Positions 12,379 through 25,319 of a DNA stretch of 64,000 bases are shown here, piece by piece. Every line of letters starts with the position of its first letter. Position 1 is the stretch's first letter. Location: NCBI GenBank assembly GCA_030770545.1, contig CM061091.1, positions 1,680,501 to 1,744,500 on the forward strand. Reading direction: 5' to 3'. A program made the position numbers and the translations under genes. The notes under the pieces were generated by a model. The model was not told where the DNA came from, ran no database searches, and saw nothing but the letters and a program-made list of their open reading frames with translations. The DNA comes from Macropodus opercularis (lineage: Eukaryota; Chordata; Actinopteri; Anabantiformes; Osphronemidae).

Positions 12379-15300
12379 ATGTCCAGTGTGTCACCAGACA
12401 AACGGCGAAAGATGGAGTCGGCGCTGACCCAGCTGAAGAAGCACACGGTGGTGGTGGCGGACACTGGAGATTTTAACGGTAAACGGATTTCCTCCTATGC
12501 TAGCGTTAGCTGGTTAGCATGCTAACTAAGTGGCCAGGAAGAATACAGTTTAATGTGAATGACCGCCGTGTCACCCGGTTGCATGTTAGCATCACGCCAC
12601 CTACAACCACTGGCTAATGGAAGCTAGCACCAAGCTAACGAGTTTAGGGCAGTTTACTGTGCCTCTACGGAGTCTGATAATCCGATTACTCGTTATTAAT
12701 GTTTCCTGACGTACTTGACACTTTAGCTAAGCTAACTAGCAAACGCTAGCTAACAACCGTGACGCATGAACTACATTATTCGACTTTTCAAGTTTTCTGT
12801 TTACATCATGCTCTCACACATGCCTCGGTTCAGCTGCTTGTATGAGTGGAGCCGTGGATGCTGTGGTGGCTCATGGGTGTTGGAAGCTGCGGTGCCGTCG
12901 AAGTTAACGTTCAACTGCGTAAAAGTGCGTTTTTTATTTCTCTTCATCGTAGATTGACGCGTTCATGCCTCGGAGAAAAGGCTCATGTTTCCCAGTGTGT
13001 CTGCAGGAGGAAGCGTGTGCGGTTACGCTGTTGTGCGGAAACTGCTTCTTCATGCTTAACGTGCAGACTCAGGATGACATGACAGAACTGGTTTGACTCT
13101 GCAGCCAGACGATCGCCTCGTTACACCGGGTGGTTCCAGGAAACAGACACTGTTACTAAACTGGACATTGTGTTCAGTCATCTGTGATGCATTTTGATTA
13201 TAATGAATTCATCTCCAACAGACCGAGGTTGGAGACGAACACACCAGAGTGTTCTGTGTCATGTATGGCTGCTACGGAGGATGGACATAAGAACACAAAC
13301 CGCTTTGTAAATGTAATCGGATTAATCTGTTAAGGCAGGATGCACACGCTATTTAACAAGAGCAGATTCAACATAATTTGACTCTTGGAAGGGATTTTGA
13401 AAAATGTTTAAATACAGTGCATTCAAAATCCGTTTTTAATTGGCAGACATACAACTGTTGCATGTAATTTGCACAGCACATTTCCAATGATGGGTGCAGT
13501 GAGTGAAGAATGAGCTGTAGCCTATTACAAATGTAAGGACCACGCTTAACAGTGGACGGGAGTAGGATGCGCTGAATGGGTTGTTCGCTTTACGCTTCTG
13601 CTTCGTTATTCAAGTGTGAGACAGAAAATGGCGAATACTGTTTAACGCCACAGGATGGTAGACGTCAACGGTGCCTTTCGCTACGTTACAACCCGGTTAG
13701 CCATAAATCTACGTGCTGGGTGAGTGGCTCCTCAACATTTGGACTTCTGGTTTACGTAAGCAAGCCCTTAGATTGATGTTGTAAGGCTTCTCTGGTTGTA
13801 CTTGATGCAAGTTTAAACATGTTCAAATCAAGCTGCACCACTTCTGCTTCACATAAGAAATGCATGAGTGTGGCCGAACATGGTGCAACGCAAGCCTTGC
13901 TTCATTTGTGTGTGTACAGGAAGGTTCTCTGGGATAGTGTGCGGGTGGGGTTGGGCTGCATGGTTGGCGTGTTTTAAATAAAGACATGGTGGATATTTAT
14001 CTAGGTTACTTTTATTACATCAACCCTCATGTAAAATCACCAGATTAGTCAATGAATTGTTTTAATCCTTTGAGAAAGAAAGGAAGACAAAGAACTTGTC
14101 CAATTTTTGCAATGTAAATTTGTTTTTGACATGAGGGCATGAATCAGATTTGGTGTTTGGTATTTCCCCACAATGCACACAGCATAATTCTGATAAAAAG
14201 CAGCCTGTCTGCACACATGGTGTGACTAACATCTGATTGGATGGGTTCCCTCAGCCCTCTGGAGATTAACCCAATGCTCCAACTACATACCAGATCAGCT
14301 GCAACTGCAAATATTGTTGAGCTGTGTTATTATTTACAATGAGTTCTAGTAATTTTATGCATTTCCAGTAGACCTGGTACAGTATCATGTCCTTGGTGGC
14401 TGATGGTAAAAGCTGTAAGTCCTGCTTCTGTACATTTCAAATTTGAAGCCCAAACCTGCTGACCTGTGGAAGGATCTCCTTTTTGTGTATTTGAAGGTCT
14501 GATAGAGAAAAGGTTACAGAACAGAGGCAGCCTTTGTTCTTGGGCTGTAGAGTTGGCAGCACCCACTGGCCTCAGCAGCTGCAAAAAGACCCTACTGCTC
14601 ATGCATATCAAATTAAAATGTGTAAAACAATCCTGGATTTGTTTCAGTGTGCAGCAGGTTGTTAAACGTAAATCAACTGTCCTGTTATGTTGTGACTGTA
14701 TCTCTGTCCACTTAAACAGATGAAGCTTCGGCACTAGATCAGATATGTTTTATTCATTAGCAGGATATCTACGCTATGAGAAAAGTGAGTTTTATTTGTA
14801 TATAATTTTGCTCTGTCTTCCCATCCTGCAGCCATTGATGAGTACAAGCCTCAAGATGCCACGACTAACCCGTCTCTGATCCTGGCTGCTGCCAAGATGC
14901 CTGCCTACCAGCACCTGGTGGATCAGGCCATTAAATATGGCATCGCTAAAGGCGGGTATGTGGTTGTGACTGGCTAAAGCTTTTCTTTGGTTTTGCCTTG
15001 TAGAAAGTTTTTTGCAGCATAAAGGAATTTATTTTTTGTGTGTTTTGTCCACTGCACAGTTTATTCTCTAAAGTTGCAGCTAATCGTACTTGACTTTTGT
15101 TGCAATATTAATTTGGACCTATTTCAACTCGAGATACGATTTCATCATATAACCACACAATGTCTTTTTTGCTATTAAACTAAAGAGAAAGGGCCTAATA
15201 GCTAAGCTGGCATGAAATTAAATGTCCTAATTCTTTCTTGCCTCTTCAGAACGGAAGAGGAGCAGGTTGCCAACACCATGGACAAGCTGTTTGTGAGCTT

Positions 15301-18041
15301 TGGGTTAGAGATCCTCAAAAAGGTTCCAGGCAGAGTCTCAACAGAGGTTGATGCCAGGTGGGTGTGAATCATCATGGAGACGTCTTTGTTACCAAGAATT
15401 TTTCTATAGAACTACTATGGACTCGGTCAACAAATTACCCTTCACCTGGCATTTGGAGACCAGCATTGTTTATGTTGTCACTCTATGGCCTGGTTATGTT
15501 TACGTTTGATTCATATTTTGTTGTCTTCAGTGGAATGTTGGCCTGATGGCTGTAATGTTCTCATTAACAGACTGTCTTTTGATAAAGATGAAATGGTTTC
15601 CAAGGCTCTAGGGCTCATTGCTCTCTATGAAGAAGCAGGCATCAGCAAGGAGCGTGTGCTCATTAAGCTGTCCTCAACATGGGAAGGAATTCAGGCTGGC
15701 AAGTGAGTATTTAATGTTTAGTTTGTTGCATCTGCCTGGGAATGATTTAGTTCTATTGGTGTTGATGAGGTTGTTTTTTGACTGAGGATACATTTTAATT
15801 ACCTGGATTTGTGGAGGCAGATGGCTTCAGCCTGAAACGTGAAATGATTGACATGCAATTTTAATTAATTATGCACATGATTAACACAATTTCCTAGAAA
15901 ATATGGCATTTCTATACTTGTCTAATAGTGAAAAGTAGAGCTATTGCTTTGAAGTTAAAGTAAAGAATTGTGTCATGTAATTACAAATTTGAGTCTATTG
16001 ATAGACAAATGAAATCTTTCAAGAAAGAAACGGCGCCATGACTTTACACCTTGAGCTGCTGGTGCGCTTTAAACGTTGATCTTTTTATTTACAGGGAGCT
16101 GGAGGAGAAACATGGCGTTCACTGCAACATGACTCTGCTGTTCTCATTTGCTCAGGCCGTGGCCTGTGCAGAAGCAGAGGTAACTCTCATCTCGCCCTTC
16201 GTTGGACGCATCCTCGATTGGTACAAGGAGAACACAGACCGCAAAAGCTACGAGCCACACGAAGACCCGGGTAATAAAGGACCTCTTTACTGCTGCGAAA
16301 CCCGCGACCACTGAAAATTATCAAAGCGTAGAGTTAAATAACCCAGCGGCTTATAGGGTGTTGTACCTGAGAACAAAAGGCAAATAGTTTTTTAAATGGA
16401 AAATCTTTAGAACATTGAGTTCTGTCTGTGTCTAGGATGGTTTTTAAATGCATCTCTTCTCAGAAGTTCAGAAATTGTCTCAAACACTGTTGAGACACAT
16501 GTTTCATCATAGAATCGGTTTAGTGGCCCAATATTGTTTTGCAATGTTTCCACCACCGAGATGTGCTTTGCACAGTGTTTATGGGTTTTTACTTTGCTTA
16601 GTATTCGCCTCTGTTTCATGTGTTTGAGTCAACAATTAATTTGAAAAATTAACTAGTACTAGTCTATGTAAGAAACTAAAACGTGGTCTCGTGTTTGCAG
16701 GTTGTCTTTCTCATGCATTGCATTTATATAAAGATCTTAAATGTGGAAATTATGTATAAAACGGATGCGATAATAGAATAGATGTGAAGTTGACGTAAAC
16801 CTCTTTCCTGGTTGTGGTTGGTTTGACCTTGAGCTCTAAGGTGTCACCGCTCTGCGACTATTCACATCTGACATTAAACACAGTTCAAAGGACGGACTTG
16901 GTGACCTGGATGTCTCAGAACATGAAGCTGTCTGAGCCTTAAACATGACACTAAAATTGCCACCCATCAGCCTTCACACTCACCATGTCTAACCTTTCCT
17001 TGCAGTGCAGCGAACAATCAATCCCTGAAGTTAACAAAGTCTATCAGTCAGCGTAAAGCAGTGTTCAGGTCCTTCAAGGGGAGAATTCTCAGTGCTTATC
17101 ATAGAGGTGGTGGTTATTAATATTGTGCTGTTATGGTCCACGTGATAAGTTCAGAGAAAACAACGTGCCCTTTGTCAGAATTAAGCATAGTGGTGATGTG
17201 AGCAGGTTTTTGATGTGGTACAGATGATGTGTTTAACAACTAGCGAGCACCACATTCAGTTTTCACACATTTGGACAATTCATTATAATACAGTGACATA
17301 TTGGTTTAATCTCTCTTATTCATGCAGGTGTGCTGAGTGTGACCAAGATTTACAACTACTATAAGAAGTTTGGCCACAGCACGGTGGTGATGGGCGCCTC
17401 CTTCAGAAACACTGGACAGGTCAAAGCCTTGGCCGGCTGCGACCTGCTGACGATCTCCCCTGGGCTGCTCGCAGAGCTCAGTCAGGACCACAGTGTCATC
17501 ACACAGACTCTTAGTGTGGAGAAAGGTACAGTTCTGTGTCTAAAGCTTTCAGTTTTATGTTCATTATGCAGAGCAGTTCATCGATGTAGAAACAAAGCGG
17601 AGCGAGGGTTGACTATGTTCTTAAAAAACATTAAACCACTTAATGCCTGACTGACCTTTGTTTCCAGCTTAGTTTATAATGAATATGTAGATTTATAGAA
17701 ACTGCTGGTGTGGAGTCAGTGGACTTCATTTTTAAAGTGTGATTATTTATTTTTCTGTCCTCAGCAAAGGCCTGCGACCTAGAGAAGATCCACCTGGATG
17801 AGAAATCTTTCCGCTGGCAGCACAACGAGGACCGCATGGCTGTGGAGAAACTGTCCGATGGCATCCGCAAGTTTGCTGCGGACGCCATCAAGCTGGAGAC
17901 CATGATTAAAGTATGACATTTTTCTGACTTGTAGGCTTTATGTTTTGTTTTTTCCCTCCTGATTCTTTATCTTTAATTTGTTTGTTTTTTTTAAATTCTC
18001 CATCACAGGAGAAATTGCTCAACGTGAAAAATGGCCAGTGA
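12379..18041 (+). CDS. taldo1: transaldolase, 338 aa, 8 coding exons
   Basis: Transaldolase moves a three-carbon dihydroxyacetone unit between sugar phosphates in the non-oxidative pentose-phosphate pathway. Coding exons: 12379-12478, 14832-14955, 15250-15357, 15571-15702, 16095-16270, 17328-17525, 17765-17910, 18009-18041. All introns are GT-AG and the joined frame is open (1,017 nt with stop), one residue longer than the human protein. Recognisable segments are [20 protein letters not shown] near the N-terminus, LIKLSSTWEGIQAGK with the Schiff-base lysine at residue 143 (Lys142 in human), NMTLLFSFAQAVACAEA, TLISPFVGRILDW, VMGASFRNTGQ and LAGCDLLTISP. The first ATG gives MSSVSPDKRRKMESAL, matching the vertebrate N-terminus. 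A second in-frame Met follows at residue 12, after a basic DKRRK stretch. The next gene starts 1.8 kb downstream on the same strand and is unrelated. Confidence 0.97.
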
Positions 18042-18272
18042 TGGACTTGCTGCTGTGTCGACAAGCACTTGAAAGGCAGCCTCCTTTTTCCCCCAACTGC
18101 CTGAGAGGAGGTCTGAAGCTCTACTTAGCCTTCCCTCCTCTCCTGATCTGACCAAACTCCAGTGACCTCTTCCTGACTGCTCGCCTTTCCTCTCAGGCTG
18201 GAGCCGACTGTTTTCTGACCAAACACGGCTGGTGATTGATGCTAATGTGTGTGGAGTTAGTCTAATATTTAG

Positions 18273-18297
18273 TTTGTCCCAAAAGGGACAAAATAAA
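18273..18297 (+). terminator. hairpin joined to an AATAAA poly(A) signal of taldo1
   Basis: TTTGTCCC, a four-base A loop and GGGACAAA form a perfect 8-bp stem whose last base overlaps an AATAAA hexamer at 18292-18297. It lies about 250 bases after the taldo1 stop codon, a plausible cleavage-site distance. A second AATAAA lies further downstream, so two 3' ends are possible. Confidence 0.6.
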
Positions 18298-18433
18298 CAA
18301 CTTTGCAGACTAAATGTCTTAATGAGACTTTTTCTTACTGAGTGATTATCATGGACCATGGGCACTTTTTGGTAAGAATGGACCTCAATTTTCTGTAAAG
18401 ACCATCATTTCTAGACTAACGTTTTGCTCTTTC

Positions 18434-18439
18434 AATAAA
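18434..18439 (+). terminator. distal poly(A) signal of taldo1
   Basis: A canonical AATAAA about 390 bases after the stop codon, followed within 40 bases by a GT- and T-rich stretch typical of a downstream element. It may be used alternatively with the proximal signal. Confidence 0.6.
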
Positions 18440-18479
18440 TCAATATCTCAGCCTGCAGTGGTTTGGTGGTTGTTTTTTC

Positions 18480-19850
18480 TTGCTGTTTAGACAGGTATCG
18501 CAGACGCTGTAAAGGTTTAAATAAGCTCTCTGTCAGGAAATTGAGCCGTCCGAGCCTTCCTCTCGATGCGCAGCTTTGTCATAACTCTTTGACAGCCTCC
18601 GGTTAAGCCAGTTTAACTCCATTCTTATTTTTGCTGAACTCCTCCTTAACTCTCTAATTTCAGTTCACATTTACTGAAAACATTCTGCTGCTTGCGTGAT
18701 GCTGGATTTTGCCGTATGCTGTGATTTTTGAGATCTTTTGGGCTTTTGAAGCAAGGTAATGGAATTTACTTAAATTTAGCGTTTCATACCAGGCAGAAGT
18801 GTTGGTTTTAAGGAGTGGATTTGGTTGTGAAAGGTGATCTGGCCACAGATGCAGTTCACTTTCAGTCTTCTAACCTGGTGGCGTCACAGCGCGAGGTTTT
18901 CTACAGACCCCACATCACATGTTGTGTAACATCTGAGCCAAATTAACCAGCTGAAAGTTGAACTAGACGGCAGGTCACTGTTGCAATGTCATTAGCCTTA
19001 TCAAACGTCAATAATGACCAAGACTAACGTCAAAACCTCAGCTTATTATTTTAAAAATTGAACTTCACCTGAGTTAATTCAATCACAGATACACGTTTTA
19101 CGAATGAATTTAGCTTGAACGTGTTCTACTGCCCTTGATGTTTGATATCTGACAAATTAAGTAATAAGAAAAATCTAAAAACAGATTCAGTGCAACAGAC
19201 TAAGCTCCTTGTGTTATGCAGCAATACATCTTGAGTCTGCAAAAAATAAAACCTAATTATTCATAAGCTATAATTGTTCATTAATGGGTTTGTTGTATTT
19301 TGTGTCTTCTTTTTGGCTGCTTCATTAATATTAGGTAAAGTAATGCTTCAGCCTGGTACAGAATCACTTTCATAGCTGCAAGTTTCCTGTTTTGTTGAAT
19401 CACACGTCTTATTTAACACGACTGACTGTTGAAACAGTGAAACGTCTACGCAACCTGTTGCTGTGGGGTTTACAACATCGACCTTTTTCTTCCTGCACTC
19501 AATTTTATGAAAGAGTTACACATTCAGTAATACTAAGCATAAGGATCTTAAACATGGATAATATTAAAAACCGTGGCCTTGGATTAACCTGAAGAAGAGC
19601 TGCTCCATTAATGCTGATGTTTACAACATTAAACCAAAAGTAAAAATACTGTTAAAGTGTGCAGACAGATGTAAAGTTTTATTAAAGGACAAGACTAGCG
19701 ACAGCCTTTAAAAGGCACAAAAATCTGTAGATAAATAAAAAATGTGTAGAGAAATTCTATCTAACAATATTGTTTGCAGTGTTGGGTTATTACTGTTCAG
19801 CAATAACTACAATCACTGACTTTCCCCAGGGTTCGCGCTTCCTGCCCGAC
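18480..19850. other. intergenic stretch between taldo1 and the ZP gene
   Basis: Mostly AT-rich, with no exon, RNA gene or clear repeat recognised. The 5' leader and promoter of the ZP gene must lie in its right part or in an upstream noncoding exon; no TATA box or CpG island stands out. Confidence 0.5.
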
Positions 19851-19854
19851 TGCG

Positions 19855-22800
19855 ATGCTGCTCACATTCAGACTGATGCTCCTGCTGCAGGGGCTGACGC
19901 TGTCGCTGCTGGGCCCCGCCTGCGAAGCCTCTTCTCTGGGACTGACTGTGTACGCGGTGCCCCGGGACAGCGATGGAGGGAGAACGGTGAGCGAAGCAGC
20001 GTCTGTCATCCAGACTCCTCTGTATCAGCCTGTTATGCATGTTTCTGGTTTTCAATTTCTTCCATTCTTCCAAAAGAGTTGTTGTTTTTTTAAATCTTTA
20101 AATGTGTGGGTCTCACACCTAACGAGAGACTTTGATCCAACCCATCCATTAAGACATTGTTATATTTAGATATATTTATGTGAGTCTTCTCAAACACTGT
20201 GTAAACATATGTGATCTCCATTCACGTGTTTACGGTGATTTATATTTCATTTCCGTGCCTGAACTCACTCCACAGGTTCCTTCATCCACTCAACTTGGTC
20301 ATAAAGCCTATAAAGTTTATTTTTCATGTCGAGCCTCTGCTGCTGTTCTCCCTGCAGGTGCGGGCTTATTTTACTGCCATTGCTCCCAGTCCTTGTCCAG
20401 CTTTGTCTGGACTGTGCGCTGCAGGAGAGGACTGCCATGTCTACCCGGCCTCCCTACCTTTTAACGGCACGCTGCCCAACCCTGGCTGGTGCGTCCGCCA
20501 GTGGCAGAAGGTTGTCCCCAGCAGCTATAACACCGTCATCAGCTTAGGGTACGAGAGCCACATACGCGGCCTGTAAACAAAGACTCCCACGAATTGCTCT
20601 ACTTTTTGTTGCATTTGAAACAAGTTCTACTTTTTATGTTTATTATTGTGGGACCTTCAAAATGATGATTTACTTAAAGTCAGTTATACTTAATCTAATA
20701 TCCATTTTTCCTAAACGTTTAGGTCCAACACAGACATTTATGTCTCGATGAATGCAGGACCCACCGTCCGGGCCAACACTGGGAAACTCAACCAGCCTCC
20801 ATACGTTGCTCTCCCTCCTCCACTGAGGTGATGTCCACATACAGACGCTCTCATGTTAGAAGGCCACTTAGTTTTAGTTGTAGTCAGTCCAAAAGTACAT
20901 TTGTTGTATTAAGACAGTTTTTTCGTTAATAAGAAATAGCTATGAGGTATCTAAATCGCTTATTGCAGGTCTTATAACATAATAAGTGCAAAGTTTGAAT
21001 TTTGAATTGTGGTGAGCGCTTGAACATTTACTAAATAGGTGAAACTGCTGTAATGGCTTTAAAACTATTGAGTTTTACTAGTCATCAGACAACTTGGAAA
21101 CTCCAGAGAAACTACTGACAAGAGATATGTTATGAACGAATATAAGGGATGTTCATGAAGTTCAGTCCTACTTGTTGGTTGTTGTGAGTATAATTGTGAC
21201 TGTTCCTTTGGTTTTGTGTTACGGAACCAGAGCGCGTGTGAACTGCCCTCACGACTTCTTACTGTCTGTAAAGGACCTGGATGGGGACCATGTTCGATGT
21301 CGCTTTGCCCGTCCTGAAGACGGAGAGTGTGTCAGCTGCAAACAGTACCCGTTCCTAGAACTGGACGAGGTCAGTCTCACTATCGAAGGAACATATAAAA
21401 ACACAGTTGAAACCACTTGGCATTTGTCTTTTCGTTCCTAAACTCTCACTACCAGGAACGGTGTATGTTGACATTCACTGGAAGCGCACAAGCAGGACAC
21501 TATGTCATCTACCTGATGGCAGAAGATTTTATTCCTTCGCCAAAAATGAGGACTGTCACAGACAAAACCCCCCTCAGCTCCGTCCCTGTTCAGCTCGCTC
21601 TCACTGGTGAGCATCACTGACCGCGTTCCAGCTGGGCTTCAGTCAACTAACTACACGGTAAAACAGAGCTGCTGGCTTTGATACGTTATCTTTTGTCTTC
21701 ATCGCTAGTGGAGAACTCAAACAGCCTTTGCAGTAACGAACCTCTGGTCTTCGGGGAAACACCCACAGACGGCTCCGCGCTGGTTGTGCTGCCGTACCAG
21801 GAGGTGAAGTTTAACGTCAACTTCGACTCCGAGTCAGAGAGGTGCGTCCTTTTGCAACCCCCTCTATTAACTGCTGTTATTTCTAGAATCAATTCTTGTC
21901 TACTATTCTTACACAACATAGTTGAATGAAGTAAATCATTGTCAGTAAACTTATAGAAATATCTCAGCTCAGAGTTTCATCTTTAGTCTAATAACTGCAC
22001 TACATCTTAAACATGCTTGTGCATTTTGAGCATCTTAAATCTTAAAGCTTTAGCACTAGAGGCGGCTGCAGTGTGAACCTTTTCCCTCTGCTTGGCAGCG
22101 TTTCTGAGATAGCAGTGGTTGGCCCCCCTGAACTCTTCAGAACCGGCTTCAAGTCAGTCGGCCCCCTGGCGACGATGACCATGGCCTGGGTCCGATCCGA
22201 CAACACTCTGACTCCCCTTTTGCCCATCTGCTACGTGGCAAATACCATAAAGTAGGTTGGTCTGTGAACTGATGCCTCCGTGAGTTGAAGACACAAACAA
22301 TTTCAGTTTCCTTCCTTTGTCTGTACTAAACTGTTCTAAACACGTACCTAAGTACGTACCTTAGGTCTATTGAAATCGCCTTATCCTGAACCTAACTTTT
22401 CATCCTTAATACATAACTGGTTCACACGTCTTGTCTTCTCCAGTTTACAGTCAGAGCCCAGATGTGTGTGGCTGTACCAAAGTGAGTCCTTCCTTGAAAC
22501 ATCGTCGGAATTCCAGACATGCTTAACGTCAGGTCCCAATGCGCCATGTTTCTCAGAAAATACTGACTGGCTTCTTTTATTCATTCCAGGGCGAATGAAG
22601 ACACTACCTGCTGGAACAGGTTTGGAAAATATTTCACTTATTTGTATCTAGGCTGTGTGTGTACTTGTTTACCTACTCTGCTGTTGTGATGTTCCTGCAG
22701 AGCTGAGTTGTCAGAAGACAGAGATGGTACTGGTGCTGCCGGTCACCTCCCTGAATAACATCAACCTGGCAGAACTGCAGCTCAACAGCGCCACCTGTCC

Positions 22801-24439
22801 CATCACCTACAACAGTACACACCTGACTGCACACATCTCCCTGAACGGCTGTGGCACCAAGGCCGTGGTAACACGCTGCACATTTCTGTCTTTCAGTGTC
22901 TCTATTTTGCTTTTATTACATAAACATTCCATATCTTCTTTTGGATCTGTATATTTAAGCACAGAGTTTCAACTAAAGCAATAACTAGTGTGTGTACACG
23001 CACATACTGGTTAAACAGAGTACATGTATTTTTAAACTTCTAATTGCTTAAATTAGTGTCAATTATTGCTCTTCTCTTCTCTCTCTCCCATGTTTTACAG
23101 CAAGCTGGTTCAGAGCTAGTTTACACCAACACCTTGCACAGTGTGCAGCCCTACACAGTGATTAGACGCAAGCCGTCCCTCATCCTTCCTTTGGCCTGTA
23201 GGATCCCTGGAGTCCAAGTCAAGGGCCCACGGTACAATGTGACCTTCCCTACGGAGAGACAGACCTTTGGTGTGTTTGCCTTCGAGTTGGCGTTTTACGA
23301 GTCAGGACAAGGACCCATGCCAGAATTCATTCGCAGCCCCAGATTTCGCACCTTCCGAACAGCACGAAGACGTCGAGAAGCCTCTTCATCAGGAGGCCAA
23401 GCCATCGCCACCAAGTCCACTAGTAATGACAGCTCTACCATTGGGTCCAGGATCAACCAGCTGGACCTGTATGTGACGTCCAACTGCAGTGTGCCTAAAG
23501 CTGAGCTGATAGTGAGCCAGTGTATCCAGTCTGACACGGAGGACTTCACCGTAAACACCCCCATTTTACAGCAAGGGTCAGTCCCAACCTACTTGTTTGA
23601 GTTAGATTTAGGCTCTTTAGACACAGTATGAAATATGTCTGTTTGGTCTCGGTCTCGGTCTCCAGCTCTCACCCTTCGTGTTTCAGGTGTTTGGCTTCCA
23701 ACAGCACATTAGAAATCCTTACAACACAAACCAATGTCAAGATTTACCGACTTGATTTGAGCACCTTGGCACCAAAAGGATCAACGGTCTGTATTCTCTC
23801 AAAACACAGACATGCGACATGGAAAGAGAAGCCTAAATAAATAAATGAAGGGCAGACTGGTTTTACACAGTATGTGCAGCACTCATGCAGTTAGAAGAGG
23901 AAACTGTAGAAGAGGCCACGATGAAACTATGCACTTCATAGTTTGACTTGTTTCTCTAATTGTATCTACATGTTTTGTGCGGCATCGTGCAGATGTATGT
24001 TCAGTGCACAGTCAATCTGTGCATCACTACCATGCCGTCCCAGAAGTGCCCTGATCTGTGTAGCCGTGCCACTACTGCAGGACCACTAGTGAACAGTTTG
24101 TTCACCAAATCCTACAACGTCACCTCAAAAGCCATCAGTCTCGTGGTCACCAGTCCTGCACCACCCACAACAACTGTCAGCTCCCCTTCAACCAATACTA
24201 CACCTACACCATCTCCAAGTAGGCCTGGTACTGCTTCTACTTCCACCACCCCCTCATATGGTAAGATGGCTTTTGAATAGGTCTTTTGACCTTTAGCTTT
24301 GTTTTAGATAATCAAACAAAACTATGTACTGTAACCTCTGCTCTCTTGTTTGGCAGCTCCACAACGAGCCTCAGGAGCCGCAGCAGCAGTGATTTTGACA
24401 ACCCTGAGTGTATTTCTTCAAAACATCTTTCCTTACTGA
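19855..24439 (+). CDS. secreted or surface ZP-domain protein, 721 aa, 14 exons
   Basis: Coding exons: 19855-19986, 20358-20548, 20723-20827, 21231-21369, 21456-21606, 21709-21841, 22099-22251, 22444-22481, 22590-22619, 22701-22867, 23101-23576, 23687-23786, 23993-24260, 24357-24439. All are GT-AG and the joined frame is open. The N-terminus is a signal peptide (MLLTFRLMLLLQGLTLSLL). Residues about 30-355 are a cysteine-containing extracellular region with segments such as GWCVRQWQ, LLPICYVANT and SEPRCVWLY, which I have seen only in uncharacterised fish and amphibian ZP proteins. Residues 361-446 form a ZP-N half (ELSCQKTEMVLVLP, TYNSTHLT, NGCGTKAV, VYTNTL, LACRIPG). ZP-C follows, ending YVQCTVNLCITTMPSQKCPDLC. 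Then comes a Thr/Ser/Pro-rich mucin-like stalk and a hydrophobic C-terminus (AAAAVILTTLSVFLQNIF), suggesting a GPI anchor. A four-arginine run at residues 502-505 sits inside ZP-C. ZP modules polymerise extracellular proteins; the role of this protein is unknown. Confidence 0.88.
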
Positions 24440-24522
24440 ACATGCTGCTGCGTGATGACATGTACAATATGGAAAAGTAAATTTGCCTGTTTGAAACATT
24501 TGAATGTTCTATTATTATTATC

Positions 24523-24528
24523 ATTAAA
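24523..24528 (+). terminator. candidate poly(A) signal of the ZP gene
   Basis: An ATTAAA variant hexamer about 85 bases after the stop codon is the nearest recognisable signal on this strand. Further AT-rich hexamers occur downstream, so the true 3' end is uncertain. Confidence 0.4.
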
Positions 24529-24549
24529 CAGTATACTTTACTGGACATG

Positions 24550-25315
24550 ATTATATGCGCTGCTTACAGTGACACATTCTTTTTGCTGCACCCTGTGATT
24601 AGCATAGGCAGGATGCCTCTTTAATATGGGACTTAATGTTTTAATTTAATGGTTAGTCAGCTTGAGGACATGATCTGACACCTCTGGTTCGAGTCATGGC
24701 TGTCATTCTTACTGTCATCCCTCTGTCCTTTCTATAAAAGAAATTAGTCTTCACCATTCAACACTATTGTCATTTGTATTTTACTGGAAACAGGAAATAA
24801 TCCTTTGTTTTGAGCTGTAGAAAACAGCACTAATTAACAAACTAATCTAATACATTGTTCACCCATTTAAACCTTCAATGTGAAAAAATATTGTTGTAAT
24901 ATACTGCATTAAACACGTCTGCTAACGGAATCATTTTGATTTATTTACTGGCCATCCTAAAAAAAATATTAACTGAGCACTGACAGGTAGATGGCTATAT
25001 TTTTATACTGCTTCTTTTTATTTATAACTGAAACTGAAAAAATACATCTGATAATGATTATCATAGGACACCTCAAAATGTTAAAAATCTGGAAAAGAAT
25101 GAATATGCAGTTTATTTTACTTTACTTTAAACAGTCTACTCCAGTAAAACCCTCGAGGAGACTTTGACGGATGAATTGGTTGAGGGAGCTGATACTAAAA
25201 GACACTGTAGTAATAAACCGGGGAACATGTGCATATATAATTTAGTTAACCTTTTTATTTGATGTCGAAGTGAGCATGGAATTCAAACCATTGTCTGTTT
25301 TATTCCGTCCTGCTT
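24550..25315. other. AT-rich intergenic stretch before the sin3a promoter
   Basis: Low-complexity AT-rich sequence with many short A and T runs. No exon, RNA gene or transposon terminus recognised. Confidence 0.5.
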
Positions 25316-25319
25316 GACA

